A DNA stretch of 64,000 nucleotides from Meconema thalassinum (taxonomy: Eukaryota > Arthropoda > Insecta > Orthoptera > Tettigoniidae), in the NCBI GenBank assembly GCA_946902985.2, contig OX336400.1, positions 171,937,043 to 172,001,042 of the forward strand, in the 5' to 3' direction. Positions 32,331-43,106 of the stretch are shown piece by piece; position 1 is the stretch's first letter; every line of letters begins with the position of its first letter. Under the pieces are notes generated by a model. That model was given only the letters and a program-made list of their open reading frames with translations. It ran no database searches and was not told where the DNA came from. The position numbers and the translations under genes were made by a program.

Positions 32331-33168
32331 TCAAGTTCAAAAAATAACGAGCCGGAGGCTGGAATGCGCAAACCGGTGACTACATTGGCTAATCGTGGCT
32401 TGTGTAACGAGGTGTGGTTCCGACCAGAGCGTGGAAGGTCACAGCCCGTCGCTAGAGGGCACGCGTGCACGTCACGTGACGATACAAAGCGAGCAGCAGC
32501 ATGCATCAATCGTCCAAAGCAGCCAGTTGCATTACAAACAGTGGCATGGAGGTGTCAACCGAAGAGCAAAGAGGTGTTGTTCGGTTTCTGACAGCGGAAG
32601 GAGTAGGGGAAACGGACATTCATCGCCGAATATCACCAGTGTACGGCGAACACTGCATGACCCTTGCAAGGGTCAAGGCATGGCACAAACGCTTGAGGGA
32701 AGGACGGGTGTCGTTAGCCGATGATGCCCGGTCTGGAGCACCCCCCTACATTACTGATGACAACATCCAGCTGGTTGATGCACTCATTACCCAGGACCGC
32801 CGAGTGACAGTGAACGCCATAGCCGCCGTGGTCGCTCCACTACAATGCACGACCTCATACGGCCAACACAGTCGCGGCACTCCTGCAGAAATTCAAATGG
32901 GAGGTCCAGACCTCTTTCCCTGTAATTACGCCATGTTTTGTCCCCTGAAAAAGGCTCTGCGGGGCCAACGATTCACCTCGGACACCGATGTCCAGCTATA
33001 CGTGCGGAACTGGTTCACATCGAAGCCCTGGGAATGTTTGAGACAGCCATTCACCGCCTCGTGTCACAGTGGGACAAGTGTCTCAACAGCTAGGGCCAAT
33101 ACTTCTAACCAACAGGTACTGGTTTCTGTAATTATGCCTCCAGCTCGTTACTTTTTGAACGCACCTTA
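32331..33168 (+). mobile_element. Internally deleted mariner-type element with TIRs
   Basis: The termini share GTTCAAAAA-TAACGAGC-GG and GGAGGC in inverted orientation (left near 32335, right near 33145-33163), with TA at the outer edges. The coding interior keeps the start and end of a transposase gene but lacks the middle. Confidence 0.7.
32546..33093 (+). pseudogene. mariner transposase with catalytic core deleted
   Basis: The N-terminus MEVSTEEQRGVVRFLTAEG, then RVKAWHKRLREGRVSLADDA, RSGAP and a second DNA-binding region up to AIAAVV are mariner-like. The frame then jumps to the C-terminus: GPDLFPCNYAMF, LKKALRGQRFTSDTDVQLYV. After a frameshift it ends AIHRLVSQWDKCLNS before TAG at 33091. 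All three catalytic acidic blocks between are gone, except that PDL marks where the third block begins. It is about 180 codons against a usual 340 or so. The copy can bind TIRs at most, not transpose. Confidence 0.7.
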
Positions 33169-35047
33169 TATTTTCTAACTGTCCCAGAGCCTTACAATTG
33201 GTGCCATCTGAATAGCCAAAGCTTACCAGCTCACAAGATGAGATTAAAGCAATATTCTGTGAGAACAATGTTCATGTAATAGGAATAACTGAGAGTTGGT
33301 TGTCTGAATCACTTCCAAATTGTGTGGTTCAGCTTGAAGGGTATAACCTCCATCGCCTTGATCAAACTGATAGGATGAGAGGCGGTGTTGCCCTTTATTG
33401 CAGAGATGATGGTTATTTGTTCATCATCGTCCGTCTACAGTAGTTACTGAGGACAGAGTTCATGTTTATTGAGGTAACATTGAGTGAGCTGAAAGTATTG
33501 ATAGGCATCACCCACCTACTGTATCGTACATTTCCGAGTTTGAAACTAGTCTGCTTAATTTACTGCCTTCTTTAGAACATGTCATTATTTTAGGAGATTT
33601 TAACACTAACTTACTAACCAAGACGTACAAATCAAAGAAACTTGAAGATCTATTTTCCTCCTGTGACATGACGACAGCCTACTTCCGCTCGGGCCAACTA
33701 ACTTCGTAAGCAAAGTTACACATCACAGACACTAATCGGTCTCTTTATAACAAATAACACGCAGAAAGTAGAGGCTCATGGTCAGATACCAGTGCCGACT
33801 ATATCCACCCGTGACTTAATATACTTAGCGTATTCACTCCGCTTTCCAAAGTACAGGACTAAATATGTTACCTGCAGAAATATAAAGGACATGGGCCCGG
33901 TCCAACTGAAATATGACGCCTACAGTCTTCCATGGAACGACATATTGAGACTGGACGACATTGATGAAAAAGTAAACAAGTTTAACCTCTTAATACATGC
34001 ACTATACAACAAACATGCGCCCAGGAGAAATATAAGGATTTCTCGTAAAACTAAGCCGTGGTTAACTCCGGAAGTCAAGAAAATGATGTCCCGTAGAGAT
34101 AATCTTTTCAGACAATGCAAACGTTCTGGTCTAGCAAATGATTTTCAAAACTACCGAGTACTTCGAAACCAAACTACAGTAAGTAAATTTTACGAATCGT
34201 AAATTTAAGTATGTTCGTGATACAACCTGCCAAATAAACAGGGCTAGAGCGTGGAAATAAACTGGTGCTTTAGGCATAGGAAGAAACCAGGAGCAACTTC
34301 CTATACCTGACATTCCACTAGACGAGCTAAATGCATATTTCACGGATGCAGATACTCAATCCAGCCCCGATAACGCTGCCAGTCACGGCCTATCATTTTC
34401 ACCACCAGATCGACCCAGCTTTGCATTTCGTAACGTAAGCACTAATGAAGTTAAGAGTGTGTTGTATTCCATTAGATCCCAGGCGAGCGGGATTGATGAT
34501 GTAAGTTACGTATAAAATTTACATTACATTATTGGTGCAGATCTCCCCGTTCTCACACACATTTTTATTAGCCTACTTTTCGCATTTTGAAAAAATGAGG
34601 AAAAGTAGACTTATGAGATCGGTCCGGGAAAATGTGTGTCTGTCTCTGTCTGTCAGTCTGTCTGTCTGTCTTTCTATCTGTCTGTCCTTCTGTCTGTCTG
34701 TCCTTCTGTCTGTCTGGCTGTGTGTGTCCCCCCCCCCCCTCCCTATGAACTCCTAAACGGCTGCAGCAATCGAAACCAATTTTAGTATGAGTATGTATAC
34801 CAGAATATCTCAAGCCCATATTTGAAAATGATGTCAGTGCTACCAACTGCTGAAAAAACGCACTAGAAATTTGAGCTCCATGTTGGATATCATGGAAGGT
34901 ACGCATGGGAGCAAAATTGGCACACATGTAGATAATACGATTTCAGTTTAATTTCCAGGAGGTCATACATGACAGTGTTGCCAAAATTATTTTAAGCCTT
35001 CTGATAGTTCCAATTTTTAAATGCATATAACATCTACACTATTAATT

Positions 35048-35248
35048 TAAAGGGGCGTGGTGGCGCAGCGGTCAAGCTGTTGGCCTCTCACCAATGTGGA
35101 CCGGGTTCGATTCCCGGTCAATGCATGTGAGATTTTCGATGTGAAATACCATGCCCTGTGGTTCGGATTACACGTTAAAAGGGGGTCCCGTGGCTCATGA
35201 TCTCAAGATTAACGGTCACGTTAAACTAAAAGCTTCCTTCCTTCCTTT
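35048..35248 (+). mobile_element. tRNA-derived SINE (family E), full length
   Basis: The duplication ACTATTAATT is at 35038-35047 and 35249-35258. The head is GTGGTGGCGCAGCGGTCAAG with box B GGTTCGATTCC, and the body has GATGTGAAATACCATGCCCT and GGTTCGGATTACACG. The tail is CTTCC repeats. Confidence 0.85.
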
Positions 35249-35326
35249 ACTATTAATTGGATTTCAACCAAATTTGTGTGTAATATGTGTACATAAACAG
35301 ATATGACTGAGTGTATTCTTAAGAGC

Positions 35327-35439
35327 TTTCGATGTGAAATGCCATGTCCTGTGGTTCGGATTCCACGTAAAAAGGAGGTCCCGTGGCTCATGATCTCGAG
35401 ATTAACGGTCACGTTAAACTACAAGCTTCCTTCCTTTTT
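35327..35439 (+). mobile_element. SINE family E, 5'-truncated copy
   Basis: It starts at TTTCGATGTGAAATGCC and ends in CTTCC repeats and a T-run. The duplication TATTCTTAAGAGC is at 35314-35326 and 35440-35452. Confidence 0.85.
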
Positions 35440-36840
35440 TATTCTTAAGAGCCACCAGGGCTGCCAGCTATTATTAATTGCTCTCTCTATTTTCTTCAAC
35501 CAAATACCAATATATCTGAAAGTATGCAATCCGACAGCTTTAAACTATGCACACGTATAGTACCTGACATTTTAGATTAATTTGGAGTAACTTATATGCC
35601 TGCTGATAGGACCAATTTTTAAATACATATAACTTCTATACTATCAGTTGAATTTCAACCAAATTTCGTATGTGCTATGTGTAACATAACATATATGACT
35701 ATAAGTATTCTAAAGAGCAATCTGGGCTGCCAACTGTTAATAAATGCTGTGTATAATTTTTTACCCTCATATCAATATATCAGAAAGTATGCAAGCCAAC
35801 AGCTCTATACTTTGCACACGTATAGCACCTGACACTCTTGATTAATTTGGAGTAATTAATATAAGTCAGTGCTGCCAACATGATTCTATGCTTGCTGATA
35901 GGTCCAATTTTAAAATACATGTAACTTCTATACTAACAAATGGATTTCATCCAAAATTGGCAAACAAATTTCATAATATTTCCGATTATTTCTAACCAGC
36001 ACACGCATGACATTGTTGCCAACACGCTTTTGCGCGTGCTGATAGATCCAATGTCTAACTGCATGTAACGTCCATTGGACTTCAAACAAATTTTGTATTC
36101 TGCACCTTAAGAGATGGAACTAAGAATATATTCAGTCACCAGGGCTGCCAACTGTAGTGGTCTATTAGGCTACATTATACCAGGAATATTTCGAACTAAT
36201 TAGACATTTCGATATTACCAACTTAATTTCGTCATTATTCTAGATAGGTTCATATATTGTACTGTAGAATAATCATTGGCATGAAAATTAGGCTCTTTAG
36301 TTCGTCACGGAACTTCTTGTTAATTACTGTTTAAACAATGGCACACTGCCTTCTATCTGGAAATACGCCAACGTGATCCCTCTTCCTAAGATAACTTGCC
36401 CACTGTTACCGTCCGACTACCACCCTGTATCTACTCTCCCTGCTCTCTCCAAAGTACTGGAACGTTTAGTACAAACTCAAATACTGGAATATTTGAACAC
36501 TCACTCTCTACTTGACCCACTCCAGTCTGGTTTCAAGACGGGCCACAACACAGCTACTGCTTTACTTAAGGTGAGTGATGACATCAGACAAACAATGGAC
36601 CAAAGACAAGTAACAATACTCACACTCCTCGATTTCAGCAGAGCATTTGTCACCATAGATATCCGGACCCTATTGAAGAATCTGAAATCCCTTCTTGGCA
36701 CCGAAACCATAAAATTTTTCTCCTCTTACCTAACGGGTCGAAATCAGCGTGTGATTGTACAGGACACCATCTCACAGTGGCGTCATAAAATGCAGGAACC
36801 CCCACAAGATCAAATTCCCCCCCACCACCACCACCGCTGA

Positions 36841-37225
36841 CGGGAGAGAAACACTTGTAAAAGTATGGAAAATCAATCGCATACCGCTTACTTTACAAGC
36901 CGGTGGGACTCCGTTGCACGACGGGAATATATATATATGTAATGTAGTGTAATTTATGTTTACAGTTCCGGCTGATCTGAGAGATGTGCTTTGGGAATTC
37001 CTGTTGTGGCGGTAGTCTCAAAACGGCATGCTACGTCATCGCCGGAATACAAATTGTGAGTACACATGGACTATATGAGGGATATTCGCGAACTCAAGCG
37101 ACGGTGCTGCCGTTATCTGGAATTAGCGTAAGGGTGACGGAAACATAAACAAACAGATGCTAAAACATGTGATTTGAGTTGTTGGGTGTGCTCTTCTCTC
37201 ACTTTTTCAGTTATTTTAGTAATAA
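36841..37225. other. Unassigned stretch
   Basis: It holds a short (AT)n run near 36930 and no supported gene. It may be the upstream part of the THAP-like locus that follows. Confidence 0.35.
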
Positions 37226-37528
37226 TTGAGGCTAAAAGATGACTTATACAATTGCTCTTCCGCTGTGCTCTTCAAAATCAACAATATTGCAATATCAATG
37301 CATTACTTTCACAAAAATAAAGCTTTCCAGACGGAATGGAGTCGATTACTTCGCGTCGCAAAGTCGATTTCAAAGTCTATGATCGTATGCGGCTGGCATT
37401 TTACAAAGGAGAATGCATTATTAATAAATACTAATGAATTTCTTACAATATCCAGTGCCCTACATTCTCCCCTGCACTACAAACTAGCCGACTTAGCAAG
37501 GTTGATTCGCAAGCTGTTCATCCCGTGA
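37226..37528 (+). pseudogene. THAP-like domain, first zinc ligands degraded
   Basis: The frame gives YNCSSAVLF, ISMHYFHKNKAFQTEWSRLL, RVAKSISKSMIVCGWHFTKE. The H-x-F-K-K spacing, the W and the final C-x2-HF-KE match the THAP fold. The second cysteine of the C-x4-C pair is replaced (CSSAVL), and FP reads FH. The rest of the frame (to 37528) is unrecognised. It is unlike the THAP exon at 4147 in sequence, so it is probably from a different THAP transposon or gene. It looks non-functional as a zinc finger. Confidence 0.55.
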
Positions 37529-37817
37529 CAAACATTTCTTTTAGAGGTCGCTTTATCGTAAGCCTACATGTGTTTGTCTTTCTTTAACTTGCCCCATTGC
37601 TCTCTCAAAGCTGTGAAGCTCAGGTCATCTAAGTTTTTAATATTAAAAAAGTGACAGTCAGTTTGAAAGACTAGACTTTGTATCATTTTAAATGCTACAA
37701 ATGCTGAAAAATTCTAGAAAGGCTGGAGGCTTCTCGCGCGAACGGCAAGTGCAAACCAAGGTCAAGCACGCGGGATGCCGTCACGCTCACGTGCCCCTTC
37801 CATCCAGTCTAAAAACA

Positions 37818-38134
37818 CTTATAGTGGGCGATGTATTGAAGATAGAGATATGCTCTCGCGGACTTTTTTGTAGAACTTTTCATGCTGACCAATTCTTACG
37901 CTCATAGTATATTGATATGTTTAACGGTTTGCCCAGCGTAAGCTTAAGAAGCGCACGGACTCCAAGTTTGTTTTCGACTTTTTCACTGAAATCGTTACTG
38001 CTTGGCTTCCTTTGATCATACATAAATTATTTTCTACAGAATCTTTCCTCGAGATATCCTTTACAGAATGGTGAAAACCGCATCGAAATCCATCCAGTGG
38101 TTCTCGAGATTACCCGTGACATCCAAGAATCGGG
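37818..38134 (+). repeat. Dispersed repeat Y, copy 2
   Basis: It matches 28003-28320 from CTTATAGTGGGCGATG through CCAAGAATCGGG. Confidence 0.7.
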
Positions 38135-38799
38135 GATTTTTGTCTTATACTAACGAAGTAGAGATTGTCGGGGAACACATGCACCAAGCAGTACTATGAC
38201 GTCACACACCTCAGTGCATCTGGGTACATTTCGTCCCGTCCCCGTAACGTAACGCCAGACCCCAGCGTAACGACGAAGTCGACAAGATCATTTAAAATGA
38301 AAAAAAAAAAAAATAGGCAACTTGTACAGTCTTTGATTTCGACTTCTACAGTATTAGCGTATGTCTTTCAAATTTACTGTAAATGTACCTACTTTCTGAA
38401 GTACGGTATGTTAAGTATTGTACCGACTATACGCTTATCATATATTCCTGAACATATTTTTTTCTCGGCAACTGGTGACCGAATTTCATTTTGAACCTGG
38501 TGAGGTACTTCTTTTGTAAGCATAACGCTTCAAGTCACATAAAATCTTCTGTTTCTAGTACTTTCCTGCACATAATTATGTGTTTGGCATCTAAAATTAC
38601 CTGTCCTACGAGAGCCTGCCTAGAATTGCCAACAATATTCACTACATATATGAAGTGATCACCCTTGCGGCCACCATTTTATCGCGACTCACCTGCCACA
38701 TACATTCGATTGAGTTCGCGAATAGTGGCTCCATCAGTAGAGAGCCCTCTACCTCACATCAGCCACCCACAGTGACAGGTTTATGAGGAATTACCACCT
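38135..38799. other. Unassigned stretch
   Basis: No supported gene. A short A-run lies at 38300 and a 109-codon frame there has no recognisable domain. Confidence 0.35.
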
Positions 38800-38807
38800 G
38801 TGATAAC

Positions 38808-39644
38808 TAGGGCTAGGATTTTTTGGTAAATAAATATATTTTTATGTAAATACATATTTTAAGAATTTTTTCTATAAATACATAAATTCCTGCTTTTCAC
38901 TTATTAGCACATAAAAATACTTTTTTATCAGTATGCATTTTTGTTCTGTGTTTCTTCAACGGTGAAGAACCTGTGTGCTTTCTAATCTTCATGCAGAGCG
39001 TATGTCAGCTTGCAACTCTGTTATTCTTAACTTGTCGCCCCGTGCCACTCACTGTGGAAGTCGGGGATTTCCTTGTCCATAGCCATATTGCACCACGTGC
39101 TAGACCTTCCCCTCCCCGTCCCCAAGCTACCTGGAACCAGTGTCACTCATATGCAATTCATTTCTGGCACTGTGAAGTGTAAGGCAGTTCTTCGATGGCT
39201 AAAGTAAAAACAACTACAAGTTATCGTCTGCAGCAGTATGTTGCAGAATTTAAAGATAATTTTACTTCTCATAGGGGCGTTCTGTTCTGCCAATCATGTG
39301 GGAAAGCAATAAAGACTGATCAGCGATCTCAAGTTACACAACACCTCAAGGGCAAGAAACATATTGCCGCAGTTTCGAGCCTTCAGAATAAGTGATCCGC
39401 GATAATTGTCGGTCATTTGTGATGGACAACCTGACGATGTATCTCGTTGTCTATTGTAATGCTTCAGCAGTCAGTGAGACATAGAATAAATTGCATTCGT
39501 GAGTACTGTATATTGTTTATATTTACGTTAATAAACTAAATTATAATTAAATATTTTTACTTTTTTGTCACATATTTCAGGTATTTTTAACACATAAAAA
39601 ATAAATATTTTCCCCATTTTTGGCACCTAAAAATCCTAGTCCTA
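38808..39644 (+). mobile_element. hAT element with 8-bp target duplication, zinc-finger ORF only
   Basis: GTGATAAC lies at 38800-38807 and 39645-39652 and fits the hAT nTnnnnAn pattern. The termini are TAGGGCTAGGATTTTTTGGT and, reversed, TAGGACTAGGATTTTTAGGT. The 837-bp body contains a 66-codon ORF and AT-rich sequence but no RNase H-type transposase core. Confidence 0.85.
39195..39395 (+). CDS. Short CGGBP1/BED-like zinc-finger protein of a hAT element
   Basis: MAKVKTTTSYRLQQYVAEF, then FCQSCGKAIKTDQRSQVTQH, then LKGKKH form one complete zinc finger (C-x2-C-x13-H-x4-H) after a short N-terminal helix. The layout is that of the N-terminal domain of hAT transposases and of the domesticated CGG-binding protein CGGBP1. 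The frame ends at 66 residues with no catalytic domain and no trace of one downstream, so it would be a DNA-binding protein only. There are no internal breaks. Whether it is expressed is unknown. Confidence 0.6.
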   Translation: MAKVKTTTSYRLQQYVAEFKDNFTSHRGVLFCQSCGKAIKTDQRSQVTQHLKGKKHIAAVSSLQNK

Positions 39645-40013
39645 GTGATAACTACCGACAAGCCGAACGGTTCTCTTTCAAATTTTCTCATCCTTTCTCT
39701 TACAGGAGTGCACCTGCCAGCTAGGTTCGGCTCAGATTTATATGGACACAGGGGCGTATATAAGGGGGGGGGGGGGGGGCGGAGGGCCCCTCACCCCCCC
39801 GAAATTTTTGTCACATATATTATTTGTTTATGAATTAAAACATTAAAAACCAATATAGGCTAATCATGTAGGCTACTATTGTTACTAAGTGACGTATGGC
39901 AACGTTGCAAAGCGAGGCGAAGGTAGAGCGATGTAAACAGTGTGACAATCAGTTTGCTCTGATCTTATGTGTAACAACATAACCTCTTATTACTCTCCAG
40001 TGCCTTCACTCTT

Positions 40014-40291
40014 ATGCACGAACCAAGAACAGCAACAAGTGCCCTTGAAGGGTGTGACAAGTTTTTTCCTCAACTTGTATACCCTTATCAAACTTTTGGC
40101 AAATTTGCCTCTCTCTGTAGCTACCGGCACTGCCGAACAGAGTTGAGTTGGTTGAAAACATACTTAAGAAATTCTACTTCTGAAAATAGACTCAACGGTC
40201 TAGTATTGTCATCTATTCACAGAGACTTACTAACGATGAAGTTATGAACCGATTTGGCAATGCTTCAAGAAACCTTGACTTTATATTATAG
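40014..40291 (+). pseudogene. hAT transposase C-terminal (dimerisation) fragment
   Basis: CDKFFPQLVYPYQTFGKFAS, then in another frame TELSWLKTYLRNST, SENRLNGLVLSSIHRDL. In a third frame it ends VMNRFGNASRNLDFIL and a stop at 40289. The LKTYLRN...RLNGLAL-HIHRD block is the hAT C-terminal dimerisation signature. Frameshifts break it in two places. Confidence 0.7.
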
Positions 40292-41035
40292 TGTGAGTTG
40301 TAAATCAAAACAGTAACATTGTATTAATAAAAGGTATCATAAAATGGTGTTACGTAGTTGTGTTTGACATTAACCAAAAATGAAATATCACAACAAATTG
40401 GTTGAAAAAGTGATGCCAGAGAGCCTTAAAACTCATCATTTTGCCCCAAATTATACGAAAGTTTCCCGGGGAGAACCCCGGACCCCTATTCTTTGGGTCT
40501 ATACCAGGGGCATCCAGTCATTGCGGCGGCCGCTCTCGGGGAGTGCTGGGCAGTCAGACTAGCGCTCCTTCCCCTACCACCACTACACTGTGGCAGTGAG
40601 GAGACGGACGATGTTCGGACCACGCTGACTGGATACGTACGTCCAGTCGTGTGGCCAACGGCTCTTGTGGGATTGTTGACATATTAATAGGGCTGTTTCG
40701 CCATAACAAATATACCGCATATACAAATCGAATGGTACTCCGATGTATGGAATGTGCAGGAAACGAACACAAGTGTTAAGTAAAGAATATTGTGATTTAT
40801 TCCAAACTGAAATCTGAACATATTGAAGAGCAAAATTCAACAAAAAATTGTGTTCTTTTTAACACATTACATCTGTGTTGCACACTAAACATTTGGCATG
40901 CCTTTTATAAGTTGTAGGCTACAGAAAATTGAAATTTCCCATTCTGCTTTAAAGATTGCTGCTTCACCACTCCTTTTTTTTTTTTGTATGATGTTCAGTC
41001 ATGAACACTGTGAAACTGATTTACTTACATGCTGT

Positions 41036-41546
41036 CAACAAAGCGCATTGGACTAGACTAGCGACTGATGGATCGGCTGCACACTTTAGCGCGCTCAGCC
41101 AGCCAAGGTCCTCCCACCTCTTCTGAACCTACCTTCCAACAAAGCGCATTGGACTAGACTAGTGACTGATGGATCGGCTGCACCGCTCAGTCAGCGAACC
41201 TCCTCCCACCACTTCTGAACCTACCTTCCAACAAAGCGCATTGGACTAGACTAGTGACTGGTGGATCGGCTGTACACTTCAGCGCGCTCAGTCAGCGAAG
41301 CTCCACCCACCACTTCTGAACCTACCTTCCAAAAAAGCGCATTGGACTAGACTAGTGACTGATGGATCGGCTGCACACTTCAGCGCGCTCAGTCAGCCAA
41401 GCTCCTCCCACCACTTCTGAACCTACCTTCCAACAAAGCGCATTGGACTAGACTAGTGACTGATGGATCGGCTGCACACTTCAGTGCGATCAGCCAGCCA
41501 AGCTCCTCCCACCACTTCTGAAACTACGTTCCAACAAAGCGCTCGG
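41036..41546 (+). repeat. Minisatellite, five units of about 101 bp
   Basis: Units start CAACAAAGCGCATTGGACTA at 41036, 41137, 41229, 41330 and 41431, with a partial one at 41532. Spacing is 101, 92, 101, 101, 101; the short unit lacks 9 bp around CACTTCAGCGCG. Each ends CTTCTGAACCTACCTTC. The array lies within the hAT element next to its right end. Confidence 0.9.
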
Positions 41547-41641
41547 AGCGCTGTCTGGATGGCCCTGGTCTATACCATGCCTCCTAACCCCTGGTTGGGC
41601 ACCCCCCGAAATAAAACTCTATATACGTCCCTGTATGGCCT

Positions 41642-42035
41642 TATGGACTCCTGTATAGGCACTGGACATTAAAGGGTGTGTAAATGTGCAAAGCACATAC
41701 ATTAAGTTACAGAGGTGTGCAAATTATTAGAATCAAAGAGAATTTATATCTGTCTGAATTGTTTTATTCAAAATCATTTTATTGAACAACGGCTGACATC
41801 CTTTTTCACTCTACTTGGTGACGTTTTCTCCCCTGTAGACTTATAACTTTTCCCATAGGGAATTACGACCAGAAATTTTCAGAATTGGGTATTGCGAGGG
41901 ATACCTGAGCTGAGTGCTGTTTCATTGACTTTGGAATGTGTCCTCTAAATCAGGTGATTTCAATCCGTGGTCCACGAATTAAGGAATTAAGGCATGTCAT
42001 CACAAGTTCAGCGGTTCATGGATATCACCACAAAC
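41642..42035. other. Unassigned stretch
   Basis: No gene or repeat family recognised between the hAT element and the foldback element. Confidence 0.35.
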
Positions 42036-42037
42036 TA

Positions 42038-43099
42038 CAGGGTCTTTATATTTGCTTGGCAAGGACATTATCGCTCACGCGCTCCGCCAGTGACGACTCA
42101 GTTCCCGGCTGCCGCGCGCGCGTACAGACGGCAGAATAGGGTGCTGAAAATCAGTATCATGCATTTTTACTCACCATGCCTCCAGTAGATGCTGAAAATG
42201 TTCCCCATCCGCTGCCAAACATTACCGGCATCTTCTTATGAAGTTTCCGGTTACTCTGGTTAATTTAGCTTCAGTAAGGAAATAACGACATTAACGTCTA
42301 TTTTTATTGTTTACTGAACCTGTACGTTTGAATCTCTTAGCCAGTTGATTTATTGTCCGATTTATAGGAATGGGTCTCCCTGGTAATGTCATTCGAAACG
42401 TTTGTCTTATTTAGGCGCACGTTATGAGCGGCACATAGGATATTGTGCAAACCTTCGCTCGACCTTGGCCGCCAGTCCCGGGCCAGGTTGGCGGGTGGTC
42501 ACCAGCCGTATTCACTCGCTCTTCTGTAGAGGACGAGTCTGAGCTAATTGGGTGTTTCAGTCTTTCAGTGTTTTATAAAGCTACTGTGTACTGGTACTGT
42601 ATATCGTTTGTGTAGTGTTTTATTGTGATTGTGTGTAGTGCTGTAATGCCTTATGTCAAATATTCGTTACGTGAATGTGTATATCTGCACAATACGTACA
42701 TAAAGTGCAGGAAATCGTGCGCTAGAACAAGAGAAAAGTTTCGAGAGAGATTTCCAGGGGGACCCATTCCTATAAATCGGACAATAAGACAACTGGCTAA
42801 GAGATTCAAATGTACAGGTTCAGTAAACAATAAAAATAGACGTAAATGTCGTTATTTCCTTACTGAAGCTAAATTAACCAGAGTAACTGGAAACTTCATA
42901 AGAAGATTCCGGTAATGTTTGGCAGCGGATGGGGAACATTTTCAGCATCTACTGTAGGCATGGGGAGTAAAATTGCATGATACTGATTTTCAGCACCGTA
43001 TTCTGCCGTCTATACGCGCGTGAGGCAGCCGGGAACTGAGCTGTCACTGGCGGAGCGCGAGAGCGAGAATGTCCTTGCCAAGCAAATATAAAGACCCTG
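42038..43099 (+). mobile_element. Foldback DNA element with about 390-bp inverted arms
   Basis: TA lies at 42036-42037 and 43100-43101. The ends are CAGGGTCTTTATATTTGCTT and its reverse. The arms run from 42038 to about 42425 and from about 42710 to 43099, with a 284-bp spacer. Similarity falls towards the centre. The right arm and spacer hold an ORF. The arrangement suggests an inverted duplication of one end of a parent transposon. Confidence 0.85.
42646..42915 (+). CDS. DUF4817-like helix-turn-helix ORF within the foldback element
   Basis: From ATG 42646 the frame gives MPYVKYSLRECVYLHNTYIK, then RTREKFRERFPGGPIPINRT, then IRQLAKRFKCTGSVNNKNRR, to a stop at 42915. The F---FP---P---TI--L--KF--TGSV pattern is the DUF4817 helix-turn-helix found at the N-terminus of insect transposase-like proteins. 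It is about 90 residues, so it covers this domain only, without a catalytic region. The right arm supplies most of its codons, and the left arm carries a broken antisense copy. It may be the leftover first exon of the parent transposase. Confidence 0.6.
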   Translation: MPYVKYSLRECVYLHNTYIKCRKSCARTREKFRERFPGGPIPINRTIRQLAKRFKCTGSVNNKNRRKCRYFLTEAKLTRVTGNFIRRFR

Positions 43100-43106
43100 T
43101 ATGTGC

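Larger units (their letters stand above)
34567..36321 (+). mobile_element. HINE-A copy 5, inserted in a LINE and carrying two SINEs
   Basis: Complete: AGCCTACTTTTC at 34570, a long CTGT tract (34636-34724), and GGAACTTCTTGTT at 36321. Removing it restores LINE coding (HIF|NYCLNN), consistent with insertion between T residues with no duplication. Confidence 0.8.
33228..36810 (+). mobile_element. LINE ORF2 (jockey-like): endonuclease and RT parts, split by HINE-A
   Basis: In broken frames the endonuclease domain is visible at 33228-33720 (VIGITESWLSESL, GGVALYCR, GDFNTN). The linker follows at 33792-34202 (APRRNIRISRKTKPWLTPEV) and the RT domain from 36330 (YANVIPLPK, YHPVSTLPALSKVLERLV, LDPLQSGFKTGHNTATALL, LDFSRAF). 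In motif A the usual AFDT reads AFVT. HINE-A at 34567-36321 interrupts the gene just before NYCLNNGTLP. The RT ends near 36800 before the YADD box, so the element is 3'-truncated. Stops and frameshifts occur in the endonuclease part. Confidence 0.8.
39749..41633 (+). mobile_element. hAT element remnant with transposase C-terminus and internal minisatellite
   Basis: The left end CAGGGGCGTATATA and the right end, reversed, CAGGGACGTATATA are inverted. Flanks TATGGACA and TATGGCCT agree at 6 of 8 positions. A G16 run (39764-39779) and CACCCCCCCGAAATTTTTGT lie near the left end and CACCCCCCGAAAT near the right. It holds a transposase fragment and a 101-bp tandem array. Confidence 0.7.

Noticed and set aside
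35053..35125. Possible tRNA gene (box A and box B)
   Set aside because: Sequence continues into a SINE body and tail within target duplications; the same holds for the other tRNA-like heads in the window.
39645..39833. 62-codon frame with poly-glycine
   Set aside because: Caused by the G16 run at the hAT terminus.
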